Positions 18,784 to 27,432 of a stretch of 64,000 nt of DNA are shown piece after piece; the stretch's first letter is position 1; the number at the start of each line of letters is the position of its first letter. Made by a program: the position numbers and the translations under genes. This stretch comes from Leptothrix cholodnii SP-6 (GTDB lineage: Bacteria; Pseudomonadota; Gammaproteobacteria; Burkholderiales; Burkholderiaceae_C): positions 2,604,001 to 2,668,000 of the forward strand of contig NC_010524.1 of assembly GCF_000019785.1 (NCBI RefSeq), in the 5' to 3' direction. The notes under the pieces are model-generated. The model was not told the DNA's origin and ran no database searches. It saw nothing but the letters and a program-made list of their open reading frames with translations.

Positions 18784-19977
18784 ATGCAACCCCTCCAAGG
18801 CCTGACCGTCGTCACGCTCGAGCACGCCATCGCCGCGCCGTTCGCCACCCGCCAGCTCGCCGACCTGGGCGCGCGCGTGATCAAGATCGAACGCCCCGGC
18901 AGCGGCGATTTCGCGCGCGGCTACGACGCGCGGGTGCGCGGCCTGGCGTCGCACTTCGTCTGGACCAATCGCTCGAAGGAGAGCCTGACGCTCGACGTCA
19001 AGCACCCCGAGGCGGCCCAGGTGCTGGAGCGCCTGGTGCTCGAGAAGGCCGACGTGGTGGTGCAGAACCTCGCACCCGGCGCCGCCGCGCGGCTGGGCCT
19101 GGGCCACGAGCGGCTGGCCGCACGCAAGCCCGGCATCATCGTGTGCGACATCTCGGGCTACGGCGCCGACGGCCCCTACCGCGACAAGAAGGCCTACGAC
19201 CTGCTGATCCAGAGCGAGGCCGGTTTCGTGTCCGTCACCGGCACGGCCGACGAGCCCTGCAAGGCCGGCCCGTCGATCGCCGACATCGCCGCGGGCATGT
19301 ACGCCTACACCCAGATCCTGGCCGCGCTGCTGCAGCGCAGCCAGACCGGCCGTGGCCAGCACATCGACATCTCGATGCTCGAATCGCTGGCCGAGTGGAC
19401 CAGCTATCCGCTGTACTACGCCTTCGACGGCGCGCCGCCTCCGCCACGCACCGGCGCTGCCCACGCCACGATCTACCCCTACGGCCCGTTTCCCACCGGC
19501 GCCGACGGCGGCAGCGTGATGCTCGGCTTGCAGAACGAACGCGAGTGGGTCAACTTCTGCGACAAGGTGCTGCTGCAGCCGGCACTCGCCCGGGATCCGC
19601 GCTTTGCCGGCAACGCCCGGCGGGTGGCCGAACGGGCGGCGCTGCGCGCGCTGATCGTCGAGACCTTCACGCCGTTGACCGCGCCGCAGGTGGTGGAGCG
19701 GCTCGAGGCCGCGCAGATCGCCAACGCCCGCGTCAACACGATGCACGACGTCTGGAACCACCCGCAGCTGCAGGCACGCGGCCGCTGGCGCGAGGTCGGC
19801 TCGCCCGCCGGCCCGCTGCCAGCAATGCTGCCGCCGGGCTCGTGGGGGCCAGATGCCGCCGACGGCCCGCGCATGGACCCGGTGCCGGCACTCGGTGAAC
19901 ACACCGATGCGATCCTGCGCGAGCTGGGCCTCGACGCCGACGCCATCGCGGCGCTGCGCAGGGCCGAGGCGATCTGA
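18784..19977 (+). CDS. Family III CoA transferase (CaiB/BaiF type)
   Basis: Moves CoA between an acyl-CoA donor and a carboxylic acid. The 397-residue protein has the family opening LQGLTVVTLEHAIAAPFATRQLADLGARVIKIERP. KAYDLLIQ near residue 139 holds the catalytic aspartate, and GRGQHIDISMLESLAEW lies near 195. It sits between the hydratase (14 bp upstream) and the citrate-lyase-like gene (1 bp downstream) in one operon. The order hydratase, CoA transferase, lyase suggests activation of itaconate, mesaconate or citramalate, but the acid is not shown by sequence. Confidence 0.9.
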   Translation: MQPLQGLTVVTLEHAIAAPFATRQLADLGARVIKIERPGSGDFARGYDARVRGLASHFVWTNRSKESLTLDVKHPEAAQVLERLVLEKADVVVQNLAPGAAARLGLGHERLAARKPGIIVCDISGYGADGPYRDKKAYDLLIQSEAGFVSVTGTADEPCKAGPSIADIAAGMYAYTQILAALLQRSQTGRGQHIDISMLESLAEWTSYPLYYAFDGAPPPPRTGAAHATIYPYGPFPTGADGGSVMLGLQNEREWVNFCDKVLLQPALARDPRFAGNARRVAERAALRALIVETFTPLTAPQVVERLEAAQIANARVNTMHDVWNHPQLQARGRWREVGSPAGPLPAMLPPGSWGPDAADGPRMDPVPALGEHTDAILRELGLDADAIAALRRAEAI

Positions 19978-19978
19978 C

Positions 19979-20794
19979 GTGGCGCCGCGCACCTACCTGT
20001 TCGTGCCCGGCAATCGCCCCGAGCGATTCGGCAAGGCGTTTGCCAGCGGCGCCGACGCGGTGGTGCTGGACCTGGAGGACGCCGTGGCGCCCGAGGCCAA
20101 GGGCGCGGCGCGCGCAGCGATCGCCGAATGGTCCGGCCAGGCGAGCGCCGATCAGCGCGCACGCGCCGTGCTGCGCATCAACGACGCGGCATCACCGCAC
20201 TTCGCCGACGACCTGAGCCTGTCGCGCAACGCCGGCCTCGGCGCGCTGATGCTGCCCAAGGCCGAGTCGCCCGATCAGATCCACGCGGTGCGCGCGGCGG
20301 TGGGCGGCGCGCAGGTGCTGGCGCTGATCGAAAGCGCCCGCGGCGTGGCGAACGTCGACGCCATCGCGGCGAGCGAGGACGTGCGGCGGCTGGTCTTCGG
20401 CACGCTCGATTTCGCGCTCGATCTCGACCTCGACATCAGCGAGCAGCCCGACGCGCTGGCCCATGCTGCCAGCCGGCTGGCGATCGCCTCGCGCGTCGCC
20501 GGGCTGGCCGCGCCGGTGGCCGGCGTCACGCCGCAGATCGACGACGAAGCCCGGCTGCTGGCCGACCTGGCCTGGGCGCGGCGCTTCGGTTTCGGCGCCA
20601 AGCTGTGCATCCATCCGACGCAGGTCGCGGCCATCCACGCCGCGCTGGCACCGAGCCCGCAGGCGCTCGACTGGGCGCGGCGGGTGCTCGCCGCCGAAGC
20701 CGCATCACCCGGCGCCGCCCGGCTCGACGGCCGAATGATCGACCGCCCGGTGGTGCTGCAGGCGCAGCGCACGCTGCAGCGCGCCGGCCACTGA
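19979..20794 (+). CDS. HpcH/HpaI-family lyase, citramalyl-CoA/malyl-CoA lyase-like
   Basis: A 271-residue protein of the CitE/malyl-CoA lyase group that cleaves a CoA ester into acetyl-CoA and a 2-oxoacid such as pyruvate. RTYLFVPGNRPERFGKA opens the barrel, VVLDLEDAV follows near residue 26, IESARGV near 115 supplies the metal-binding Glu, and LCIHPTQV is near 210. Start is a GTG 1 bp after the CoA-transferase stop, indicating translational coupling. (S)-citramalyl-CoA lyase is the best guess in this context. Confidence 0.87.
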   Translation: MAPRTYLFVPGNRPERFGKAFASGADAVVLDLEDAVAPEAKGAARAAIAEWSGQASADQRARAVLRINDAASPHFADDLSLSRNAGLGALMLPKAESPDQIHAVRAAVGGAQVLALIESARGVANVDAIAASEDVRRLVFGTLDFALDLDLDISEQPDALAHAASRLAIASRVAGLAAPVAGVTPQIDDEARLLADLAWARRFGFGAKLCIHPTQVAAIHAALAPSPQALDWARRVLAAEAASPGAARLDGRMIDRPVVLQAQRTLQRAGH

Positions 20795-20831
20795 ACGCCC
20801 CCCACATCCACTTCGACACCGAAAGACACGC

Positions 20832-22178
20832 ATGGCCTCCACGATCATCGACTCCGCCATCTTCCAGGGCATCTTCAGCAGCGACGCGATGCGCCAGGTG
20901 TGGTCGGACGAAAACCGCACGCAGAAGTACCTCGACATCGAACGCGCCCTCGCCGTCGTGCAGGGCCGGCTCGGCCTGATCCCGCAGGAGGCGGCCGACG
21001 AGATCGTGAGCCACTGCCACCTCGACCAGATCGACCTGGTGAAGCTGCGCGCGCAGACCGAGCGCATCGGCTACCCGATCCTGGGCGTGGTGTCGCAGCT
21101 CAACGCGCTGTGCCGCGACCAGCTCGGCGAGTACTGCCACTGGGGTGCGACCACGCAGGACATCACCGACACCGCCACCGTGCTGCAGATCCGCGAGGCG
21201 CTGACGCTGGTCGACGACGAACTGGCGGCGATCGCGACGGCGATGGCCAGGCTGGCGCGCGAACACCGCCTGACGCCGGTGATCGGCCGCAGCAACCTGC
21301 AGCAGGCGATCCCCGTGACCTTCGGCTACAAGATCGCCGGCCTGCTGTCGGCCGTGCTGCGGCACCGCGAGCGCATCGCGCAACTGCGTGAACGCGTGCT
21401 GGTGGGCGAGTTCGCCGGGGCGGCCGGCACGCTGGCTTCGCTCGAATCAGGCGCCATGGAAACGCAGGCCGGCCTGTGCGCCGAACTCGGCCTGGCGCAG
21501 CCGGTGATCGCCTGGCACACCATCCGCGACAACATCGCCGAGGTCGGCGCCGTGCTCGGCCTGATCGGCGGCACGCTGGGCAAGCTCAGCATGGACGTCA
21601 AGCTGATGATGCAGACCGAGGTCGGCGAAGTGCAGGAGCCCTACTACCACGGCCGTGGCAGCAGCAGCACGATGCCGCAGAAGCGCAACCCGATCAGCAG
21701 CGCCTACGTGCACGGCGCCATCAGCGTGCTGCGCCAGCACGCCGCGGCGCTGATGGACGCGATGGTGGCCGACCACGAACGCAGCACCGGCCCGTGGCAG
21801 ATCGAGTGGATCGTGCTGCCCGAGGCCTTCTGCCTGCTGGCCGGCGCGCTCAAGCAGAGCCGCGTCATCGTCGAGGGCCTGGAGGTCGATGCCGACGCCA
21901 TGATGCGCAACATCGAGATGACCGGCGGCCTGGTGATGAGCGAGGCGGTGATGATGGGCCTGGGCCCGTTCATCGGCCGCGAGTACGCCCACGACCTGGT
22001 CTACGACCTGTGCCGCGAATCGCTGGCGAAGAAGGCGCCGCTGCTCGACCTGCTGGCTGCGCATCCCGAGATCAACCGGCACGTCGACCGTGCGGCGCTG
22101 GCGCGCATGCTGGACCCGGCCAACTACCTCGGCCAGTCCGGCGTGATGGTCGATCGGGTGCTGACGCGCATGGGCTGA
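20832..22178 (+). CDS. Fumarase/adenylosuccinate lyase superfamily enzyme (PcaB-like)
   Basis: A 448-residue lyase with the superfamily signature GSSSTMPQKRNP near residue 280, STGPWQIEW near 315, and the N-terminal WGATTQDITDTA near 105. It most resembles 3-carboxy-cis,cis-muconate cycloisomerase and adenylosuccinate lyase paralogues used in catabolism. The gene follows the citramalyl-CoA-lyase-like gene by 37 bp and probably ends the operon. A housekeeping PurB role is unlikely in this company. The substrate is unknown; a C-C or C-N cleavage yielding fumarate or an unsaturated acid is expected. Confidence 0.85.
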   Translation: MASTIIDSAIFQGIFSSDAMRQVWSDENRTQKYLDIERALAVVQGRLGLIPQEAADEIVSHCHLDQIDLVKLRAQTERIGYPILGVVSQLNALCRDQLGEYCHWGATTQDITDTATVLQIREALTLVDDELAAIATAMARLAREHRLTPVIGRSNLQQAIPVTFGYKIAGLLSAVLRHRERIAQLRERVLVGEFAGAAGTLASLESGAMETQAGLCAELGLAQPVIAWHTIRDNIAEVGAVLGLIGGTLGKLSMDVKLMMQTEVGEVQEPYYHGRGSSSTMPQKRNPISSAYVHGAISVLRQHAAALMDAMVADHERSTGPWQIEWIVLPEAFCLLAGALKQSRVIVEGLEVDADAMMRNIEMTGGLVMSEAVMMGLGPFIGREYAHDLVYDLCRESLAKKAPLLDLLAAHPEINRHVDRAALARMLDPANYLGQSGVMVDRVLTRMG

Positions 22179-22273
22179 GGCGCGAGCCGTCGTCGACGGT
22201 TGATTCTGCGCAAGATCGGGCGTCGCCTTCCGCAGCAGGCCGTGGCCACGGAGTCCAGAATCGCGGGGAAATC

Positions 22274-23416
22274 ATGCCGCCACCGATCCCCCACGCCGCC
22301 CGGGTGACACCGCACGACGACACCGAACTCAAGCGTGCGCAGACCGAACTGATGCGCTCGCAGGACGTCCTGCGGCGCCTGGCCGCGGGGCTCGACAGCG
22401 TGCAGGAAAACGAGCGGCGGCGCATCGCCAGCGAGCTGCACGACGACCTGCAGCAGACGCTGGCGGCGATCGGCCTGGAGGTGGGCGCGATCCGCGGCCA
22501 GCTTGCGGCGCAGGCGTGCGACCTCACCGCTCGGCTGGACACCGTGCGCGAGCTGGCGATCACCGCCATCGCCGCGACCCGGCGCATCGTCAACGACCTG
22601 CGGCCGCCGATCCTCGAGGAGCTCGGGCTGGCGGCCGCGCTCGATGCGCTGGTGGCCCAGGTGGCGCGGCGCACCGGCATGCGCTGCCGATTCCAGACCG
22701 ACGAAGACACCGATGCGGAACTGGCGCCGGCGGTGGTCACCTCGCTGTACCGCACCGCCCAGCAGGCGCTGAGCAACGTGACCCGCCACGCCGGCGCGAG
22801 TGCCGTGACGGTGCAGCTGCAGCGCGACGGCGGCCGTGGCGTCCTGCTGCGCATCGCCGACAACGGCCGCGGCATGGCGGTGGACGATCGGCGCCGGCCG
22901 TTCACGGTCGGCCTGCTGTCGATGCAGGAGCGCTTGCGCGCGCTGGGCGGCGAGCTGCGGCTCGAAAGCCGGCTGGGTGCGGGCACCACCGTCGAGGCGC
23001 GAGCGCCCAGCACGCCCGCGGCAGCGACTTCGCCGCAATCGCTGGTGGTGGGCATCCCCCGGGAGCCCGACGATGACCTGCTGCGGTTTCTCCACCGCGC
23101 CCCGGTGGGCCTGGTGCAGGCCGCGCTGGACGGACAGATCGAGATGCTCAATCCGACGGCCACCCGCTTGCTGATGCCGTTTTCAACCGATGGTCGCCTG
23201 GACAACCTGTTCGGCGTGCTCAAGCAGGCGGTGCCGCATCTGCGCCACCTGAGCGCCCAGGTCGAGCCCCCGTCAGGCGTGGTGTGCGAGTCGCTGCGCA
23301 TCGAACTCGCGCCGCAGGGCGAGCGCGGCGCCGTGCAGGCGTTGTCGCTCAGCATGCTGAAACAGGCTGGCGGGCGCCTGATGGCCGTGCTCGGCCCGGC
23401 CGAGCCGGACCGGTAG
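22274..23416 (+). CDS. Soluble NarL-type histidine kinase with C-terminal PAS-like domain
   Basis: A 380-residue protein without membrane helices. A short coiled coil leads into HisKA_3 (NERRRIASELHDDLQQTLAA, with the phosphorylated His near residue 56). The HATPase domain contains LYRTAQQALSNVTRHAGAS near 160 and IADNGRGM near 195. After about residue 255 a PAS-like segment (FLHRAPVGLVQAALDGQIEMLNPTA) occupies the C-terminus, the reverse of the usual sensor-then-kinase order. There is no response regulator beside it, so it is an orphan kinase. ATG 22274 follows GGGGAA. Confidence 0.85.
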   Translation: MPPPIPHAARVTPHDDTELKRAQTELMRSQDVLRRLAAGLDSVQENERRRIASELHDDLQQTLAAIGLEVGAIRGQLAAQACDLTARLDTVRELAITAIAATRRIVNDLRPPILEELGLAAALDALVAQVARRTGMRCRFQTDEDTDAELAPAVVTSLYRTAQQALSNVTRHAGASAVTVQLQRDGGRGVLLRIADNGRGMAVDDRRRPFTVGLLSMQERLRALGGELRLESRLGAGTTVEARAPSTPAAATSPQSLVVGIPREPDDDLLRFLHRAPVGLVQAALDGQIEMLNPTATRLLMPFSTDGRLDNLFGVLKQAVPHLRHLSAQVEPPSGVVCESLRIELAPQGERGAVQALSLSMLKQAGGRLMAVLGPAEPDR

Positions 23417-23501
23417 CGTCGCGGACATCGGCGGCAGACGCGGTCTCGCCCCCGGCGGCGGATCGAAGGGGCGGCCATGCGCTGCAGCTACAGTGCGCCG
23501 C

Positions 23502-24233
23502 ATGGCATATGAACTCCACTATTGGCCGACCATCCAGGGCCGCGGCGAATTCGTGCGGCTGGCCCTGGAAGCGGCCGGCGCACCCTACATCGACGTGGCG
23601 CGCGGCGCAGAAGAAGCGGGCCTGGGCGTGCCCGCCATGCAGCGCTGCCTGCACGACCGCAAGCTGGTGCATCCGCCGTTCGCGCCGCCGTTCCTGATCG
23701 ACGGCAACGTCGTCGTCGCACAGACCGCCGCCATCCTGCAGTACCTGGCGCCGACGCTGAAACTGGTCGCTCGCAGCGAGCAGCTGCGGGTCTGGACGCA
23801 GCAGATCCAGCTGACCATCGCCGACATGGTCGACGAGGCCCACGACACCCATCACCCGGTCGGCGCCGGCCTGTACTACGAAGACCAGAAACCCGAAGCG
23901 CTGCGCCGCGCGACCGATTTCTGCCGCGTCCGCATGCCCAAGTTCCTGCAGTGGTTCGAAGCCATCGTGGTGCGCAACACGGCCGGCACGCGGCACCTGG
24001 TCGGCGGCAAGCTGAGCTACGCCGACCTGTCGCTGTTCCAGCTCGTCGAGGGCCTGCGCTACGCCTTCCCGAAGGCCGCGCAGCAGGCGCTGGCCAGCAC
24101 ACCCGCCGTCGTGCAACTGCACGACCGCATCGCCGACCTGCCCCGCGTGGCCGCGTATCTGCGCAGCGACCGGCGCATCCCGTTCAACGAGCAGGGCATC
24201 TTCCGCCGCTACCCCGAGCTCGACATCGCGTAG
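23502..24233 (+). CDS. Glutathione S-transferase family protein
   Basis: A 243-residue GST-fold protein. The thioredoxin-like N-terminal domain starts AYELHYWPTIQGRGEFVRLALEAAGAPY, with the catalytic-type Tyr near residue 7. FLIDGNVVVAQTAAILQYLAP near 67-87 supplies the cis-proline-region and glutathione-binding residues, though the usual P before the cis position is changed. The all-helical C-terminal domain contains LVGGKLSYADLSLFQLVEGL near 168. It lies between the orphan kinase and the LysR gene, 16 bp from the latter's stop; its part in the island is unknown. Confidence 0.88.
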   Translation: MAYELHYWPTIQGRGEFVRLALEAAGAPYIDVARGAEEAGLGVPAMQRCLHDRKLVHPPFAPPFLIDGNVVVAQTAAILQYLAPTLKLVARSEQLRVWTQQIQLTIADMVDEAHDTHHPVGAGLYYEDQKPEALRRATDFCRVRMPKFLQWFEAIVVRNTAGTRHLVGGKLSYADLSLFQLVEGLRYAFPKAAQQALASTPAVVQLHDRIADLPRVAAYLRSDRRIPFNEQGIFRRYPELDIA

Positions 24234-24249
24234 GGCGCGCAGACGGCGA

Positions 24250-25188
24250 TCAGGCCGCAGCCGTGCGCGCCTTGGCCGCCGGCCGGCCCGCGCGGCTGCC
24301 TTTCATCTCGGCAAAGAAGTCGTACAGCTGCTGCGCCGCCGGTGACAGCGAACGGCCCTTGCGCCGGATCAGCCCGACCTGGCGCGTCACCACCGGCTCG
24401 ACCAGCGGCACGCTCACCAGCGTCGGGTGGTCCTTGCCCGGCATCGCCAGCGAAGGCACTGCCGCCACGCCCAGGCCCGCCTCGACCAGGCCGAGCAGCG
24501 TGGTCACGTGCTGGGCCTCGTACACGCCTTGCGGGCTGCCCGCCACGTTGGCCAGCGCCTGGTCGATCAGCAGGCGGTTGCCCGAGGTCTTGCTGACGGC
24601 GATGAAGTCGTAGGCGCCGAGTTCGCTCCAGCTCACGCTGCGCTTGCGCGCCAGCGGATGGTCGCGCCGGCAGGCGGCGACGAAACGCTCCTCGAGCAGC
24701 GAGCGGAACTCGATGTCGGGCTCCTGGCTGCCGATGAAGTTGAGGCCGAAATCGGCCTGGCTGCGCGCCACCGCGTCGAGCACCTCGTTGGCGCCGGCAT
24801 CGAACACCTTGACGCGGATCTTCGGAAAGCGCTCGTGGTAGCGCCGGATCACCTGCGAGAGGTAGTAGTAGACCGTCGACGGCACGCAGGCGATCGTGAC
24901 CTCGCCCATGCGCGTGGCGGCCACGCCGCGGATGCCGAGCAGCGTCTGATCCAGCTCGTCGAGCAGCAGCGTCACCTTGCGCGCGAAGTCGCGCCCCACG
25001 GCCGTGAGGCTGACGCGCCGCGTGGTGCGGTCGAGCAGGCGCACGCCGAGCGCCTCTTCGAGCTTGTCGATGCGCCGGCTGAAGGCCGGCTGCGAGATGC
25101 TGATCGCCTCGGCGGCCTTGCGGAAGTTGCCGATCTCGGCCACCGCGCGAAAGGCCTGCAGATCGTTGAGGTCGAAGTTGATGGCCAT
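24250..25188 (-). CDS. LysR-family transcriptional regulator
   Basis: A 312-residue regulator. The winged HTH at residues 1-65 includes FDLNDLQAFRAVAEIGNFRKAAEAISISQPAFSRR read as LysR-type, with DRTTRRVSLT after it. The effector domain carries ISQ-type substrate-binding fold features such as GLGVAAVPSLAMPG near 245. ATG 25188 gives the normal length; the frame continues upstream without similarity. It is divergent from the tautomerase/Bug/porin genes, 110 bp away, and probably activates them in response to a pathway intermediate. Confidence 0.92.
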   Translation of the reverse strand: MAINFDLNDLQAFRAVAEIGNFRKAAEAISISQPAFSRRIDKLEEALGVRLLDRTTRRVSLTAVGRDFARKVTLLLDELDQTLLGIRGVAATRMGEVTIACVPSTVYYYLSQVIRRYHERFPKIRVKVFDAGANEVLDAVARSQADFGLNFIGSQEPDIEFRSLLEERFVAACRRDHPLARKRSVSWSELGAYDFIAVSKTSGNRLLIDQALANVAGSPQGVYEAQHVTTLLGLVEAGLGVAAVPSLAMPGKDHPTLVSVPLVEPVVTRQVGLIRRKGRSLSPAAQQLYDFFAEMKGSRAGRPAAKARTAAA

Positions 25189-25232
25189 GGGAACGGGGGT
25201 TGGTGCTGAACAGTCGCAATCCGACTGATGCA

Positions 25233-25266
25233 GATTGTGGATCAATCGTTCGGAACTATGCAATTC
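25233..25266. promoter_or_regulatory. Candidate LysR binding region before the tautomerase gene
   Basis: GATTG-TGGAT-CAATC at 25233-25247 is a short inverted repeat of the size of a LysR box. TGCAATTC at 25259-25266 repeats a motif from the leader of the hydratase operon (17774-17781). Both lie in the 110-bp spacer between the divergent LysR and PrpF-like genes. Confidence 0.45.
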
Positions 25267-25298
25267 ACAGACAAGCGTGCAATCTCGATCATGCCGAC

Positions 25299-26399
25299 AT
25301 GGCACACACGATCCCCTGCACCCTGATGCGCGCCGGCACCTCCCGCGGCCCCTTCTTCCTGCTCGATTCGCTGCCCGTCGACGAGACGGCGCGCGACGAG
25401 GCCCTGATCGGCGCGATCGGCGCTTCCGACCTGCTGCAGGTCGACGGCCTGGGCGGCGGCAGCACGCTGACCAGCAAGGTCGCGATCGTCTCGCGCTCGG
25501 CGCAGCCGGACTGCGACGTCGACTACCTGTTCGCGCAGGTCGGTGTCGGCCAGCGTTCGGTCGACACCCGGCCCAACTGCGGCAACATGCTCTCGGGCGT
25601 GGGGCCGTTCGCGATCGAACAAGGCCTGGTCGCGGCACGCGACGGCGTCACCACGGTGCGGGTCTTCAACGTCAACACCCGCTCGCGCATCGAGGTAACG
25701 GTGCAGACGCCCGGCGGCCAGGTGCGCTACGACGGCGACACCCGCATCGACGGCGTGGCCGGCACCGCGGCGCCGATCGCACTGAACTTTCTCGACGCCT
25801 GGGGCGCGGTCACCGGCTCGGTGTTCCCGACCGGCCAGCGCCAGGACGTGATCGACGGCGTGGCGGTGACCTGCATCGACGCGGCGATGCCGCTGATGAT
25901 CGTGCGCGCTGCCGACCTCGGATTCAGCGGCCGCGAGAGCCCCGCCACCTTCGATGCCGATGCCGCCTTCCTCGAGCGCCTGGAGCGGCTGCGCCGCATC
26001 GCCGGCGAGCGCATGGGCCTGGGCGACGTGTCGAACAGCGTGATCCCCAAGCCGGTGCTGGTGAGCGCGGGCGAGGACGCCTACAGCATCACCTCGCGCT
26101 ATTTCACGCCGCGGCGCTGCCATGCCTCGCACGCCGTCACCGGCGCCATCGGCGTGGCCACGGCGCTGGCCCTGCCCGGCACGGTGGCCAGCAGCAGCGC
26201 GGCGCTCGGCGGCGCGCACCGGCTGACGGTGCTGCACCCGGCCGGGCGCATCGACATCGAGGTGGCGATCGACGGCAGCGGCGACAGCGCCCGCATCGTC
26301 ACCGCCGCCCTGGTGCGCACCGCCCGCAAGATCATGCAGGGCGACCTGCACATCCCCGACTACGTTTTTTCCCGACCCGAACCGACTGCAGGAGACACC
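25299..26399 (+). CDS. PrpF/GalD-type tautomerase (4-oxalomesaconate tautomerase-like), no stop codon before next gene
   Basis: About 367 residues of the PrpF family, cofactor-free isomerases of the diaminopimelate-epimerase fold. Visible are MRAGTSRGPFFL near residue 10, GGGSTLTSKVAIVS near 50, the catalytic-type Cys in RPNCGNMLSGVGPFA near 88, and SHAVTGAIGVATALALPGT near 280. GalD converts keto and enol forms of 4-oxalomesaconate; other members isomerise 2-methylaconitate. The reading frame does not stop but continues in frame into the Bug protein at 26400. Loss of one T from the T6 run at 26365-26370 would create a stop overlapping the next ATG. Confidence 0.85.
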
Positions 26400-27395
26400 A
26401 TGAAGCAGACCCCGACCCAGGCCAGACAGAGCCTTGCCAAGACCCTGGCACCGATGATCGCCGCCGCCACGCTCGCCACCGCGTCGGGCACGGCGCTGGC
26501 ATGGCCCGACAAGACCATCACGATCGTCGTGCCCACCGCGGCCGGCGGCGGCAACGACGCGATGGCGCGCACCATCGCCGCCAAGCTCGGGCCGCTGCTG
26601 GGCCAGACCGTCATCATCGACAACCGCGCCGGCGCCAACGGCTCGATCGCCAGCGAATACGTTGCCCGCGCCACGCCCGACGGCCACACGCTGATGCTCG
26701 GCTACATCGCCACCCACAGCATGAACCCGGCGCTGCAGAAGCTGCGCTACGACCCGGTGAAGGATTTCGAGCCGGTCGGTCTGGTCGGCTATTCGCCCAC
26801 GCTGATGGTGGCGCACGCCAGGACGCCGGTGAAGGACGTCAAGGACCTGGTGGCCCAGCTCAAGGCCTCGCCCGACAAGTACACCTACGCCTCGGCCGGC
26901 AACGGCACGGCGCCGCATTTCGCGGCCGAGCTGTTCAAGCTGAACGCGGGCGTGACGATGCTGGGCATCCCGTACAAGGGCTCGGCACCGGCCGTGACCG
27001 ACACCATCGGCGGCACCACGCAGTTCATGTTCCCGAGCCTGTACACGGCCTACCCGCAGGTCAAGGCCGGCAAGCTGCGTGCGCTGGCGGTCGCCGGCCC
27101 GAAGCGCGTGCCCAGCCTGCCCGACGTGCCCACGCTCAAGGAAGCCGGCATCGACGGCGTCGACGTGACCCAGTGGTACGCGCTCTTCGCCCCGGCCAAG
27201 ACACCCAAGGCGGTCGTCGACCAGCTCAACAAGGCGCTCAACCAGGTGCTCAAGGACGCGGACACGATCAAGCGCATCGAGGACCACGGCGCCGACGTCG
27301 ACACCAGCACGCCCGAACAGCTGCGCGCGATGGTCGACAGCGAGCTCGCCAAGTGGAAGTCGGTGGTCCAGAAGGCCAAGCTGACGGCCGATTGA
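26400..27395 (+). CDS. Bug/TctC-family periplasmic tricarboxylate-binding protein
   Basis: A 331-residue extracytoplasmic receptor of the tripartite tricarboxylate transporter family. It has its own signal peptide (about residues 1-35, ending SGTALA) and its own GGAGA ribosome-binding site. Mature motifs include WPDKTITIVVPTAAGGGNDA, NRAGANGSIASEYVA near 75-90 and DPVKDFEPVGLVG near 115. The membrane subunits TctA and TctB are absent nearby, as is usual for the many orphan Bug proteins of Burkholderiales. The context suggests an unsaturated di- or tricarboxylate ligand. Confidence 0.9.
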   Translation: MKQTPTQARQSLAKTLAPMIAAATLATASGTALAWPDKTITIVVPTAAGGGNDAMARTIAAKLGPLLGQTVIIDNRAGANGSIASEYVARATPDGHTLMLGYIATHSMNPALQKLRYDPVKDFEPVGLVGYSPTLMVAHARTPVKDVKDLVAQLKASPDKYTYASAGNGTAPHFAAELFKLNAGVTMLGIPYKGSAPAVTDTIGGTTQFMFPSLYTAYPQVKAGKLRALAVAGPKRVPSLPDVPTLKEAGIDGVDVTQWYALFAPAKTPKAVVDQLNKALNQVLKDADTIKRIEDHGADVDTSTPEQLRAMVDSELAKWKSVVQKAKLTAD

Positions 27396-27432
27396 ATCCC
27401 CCCAAAAGAACCCGAACCCGACAGGAGACACC

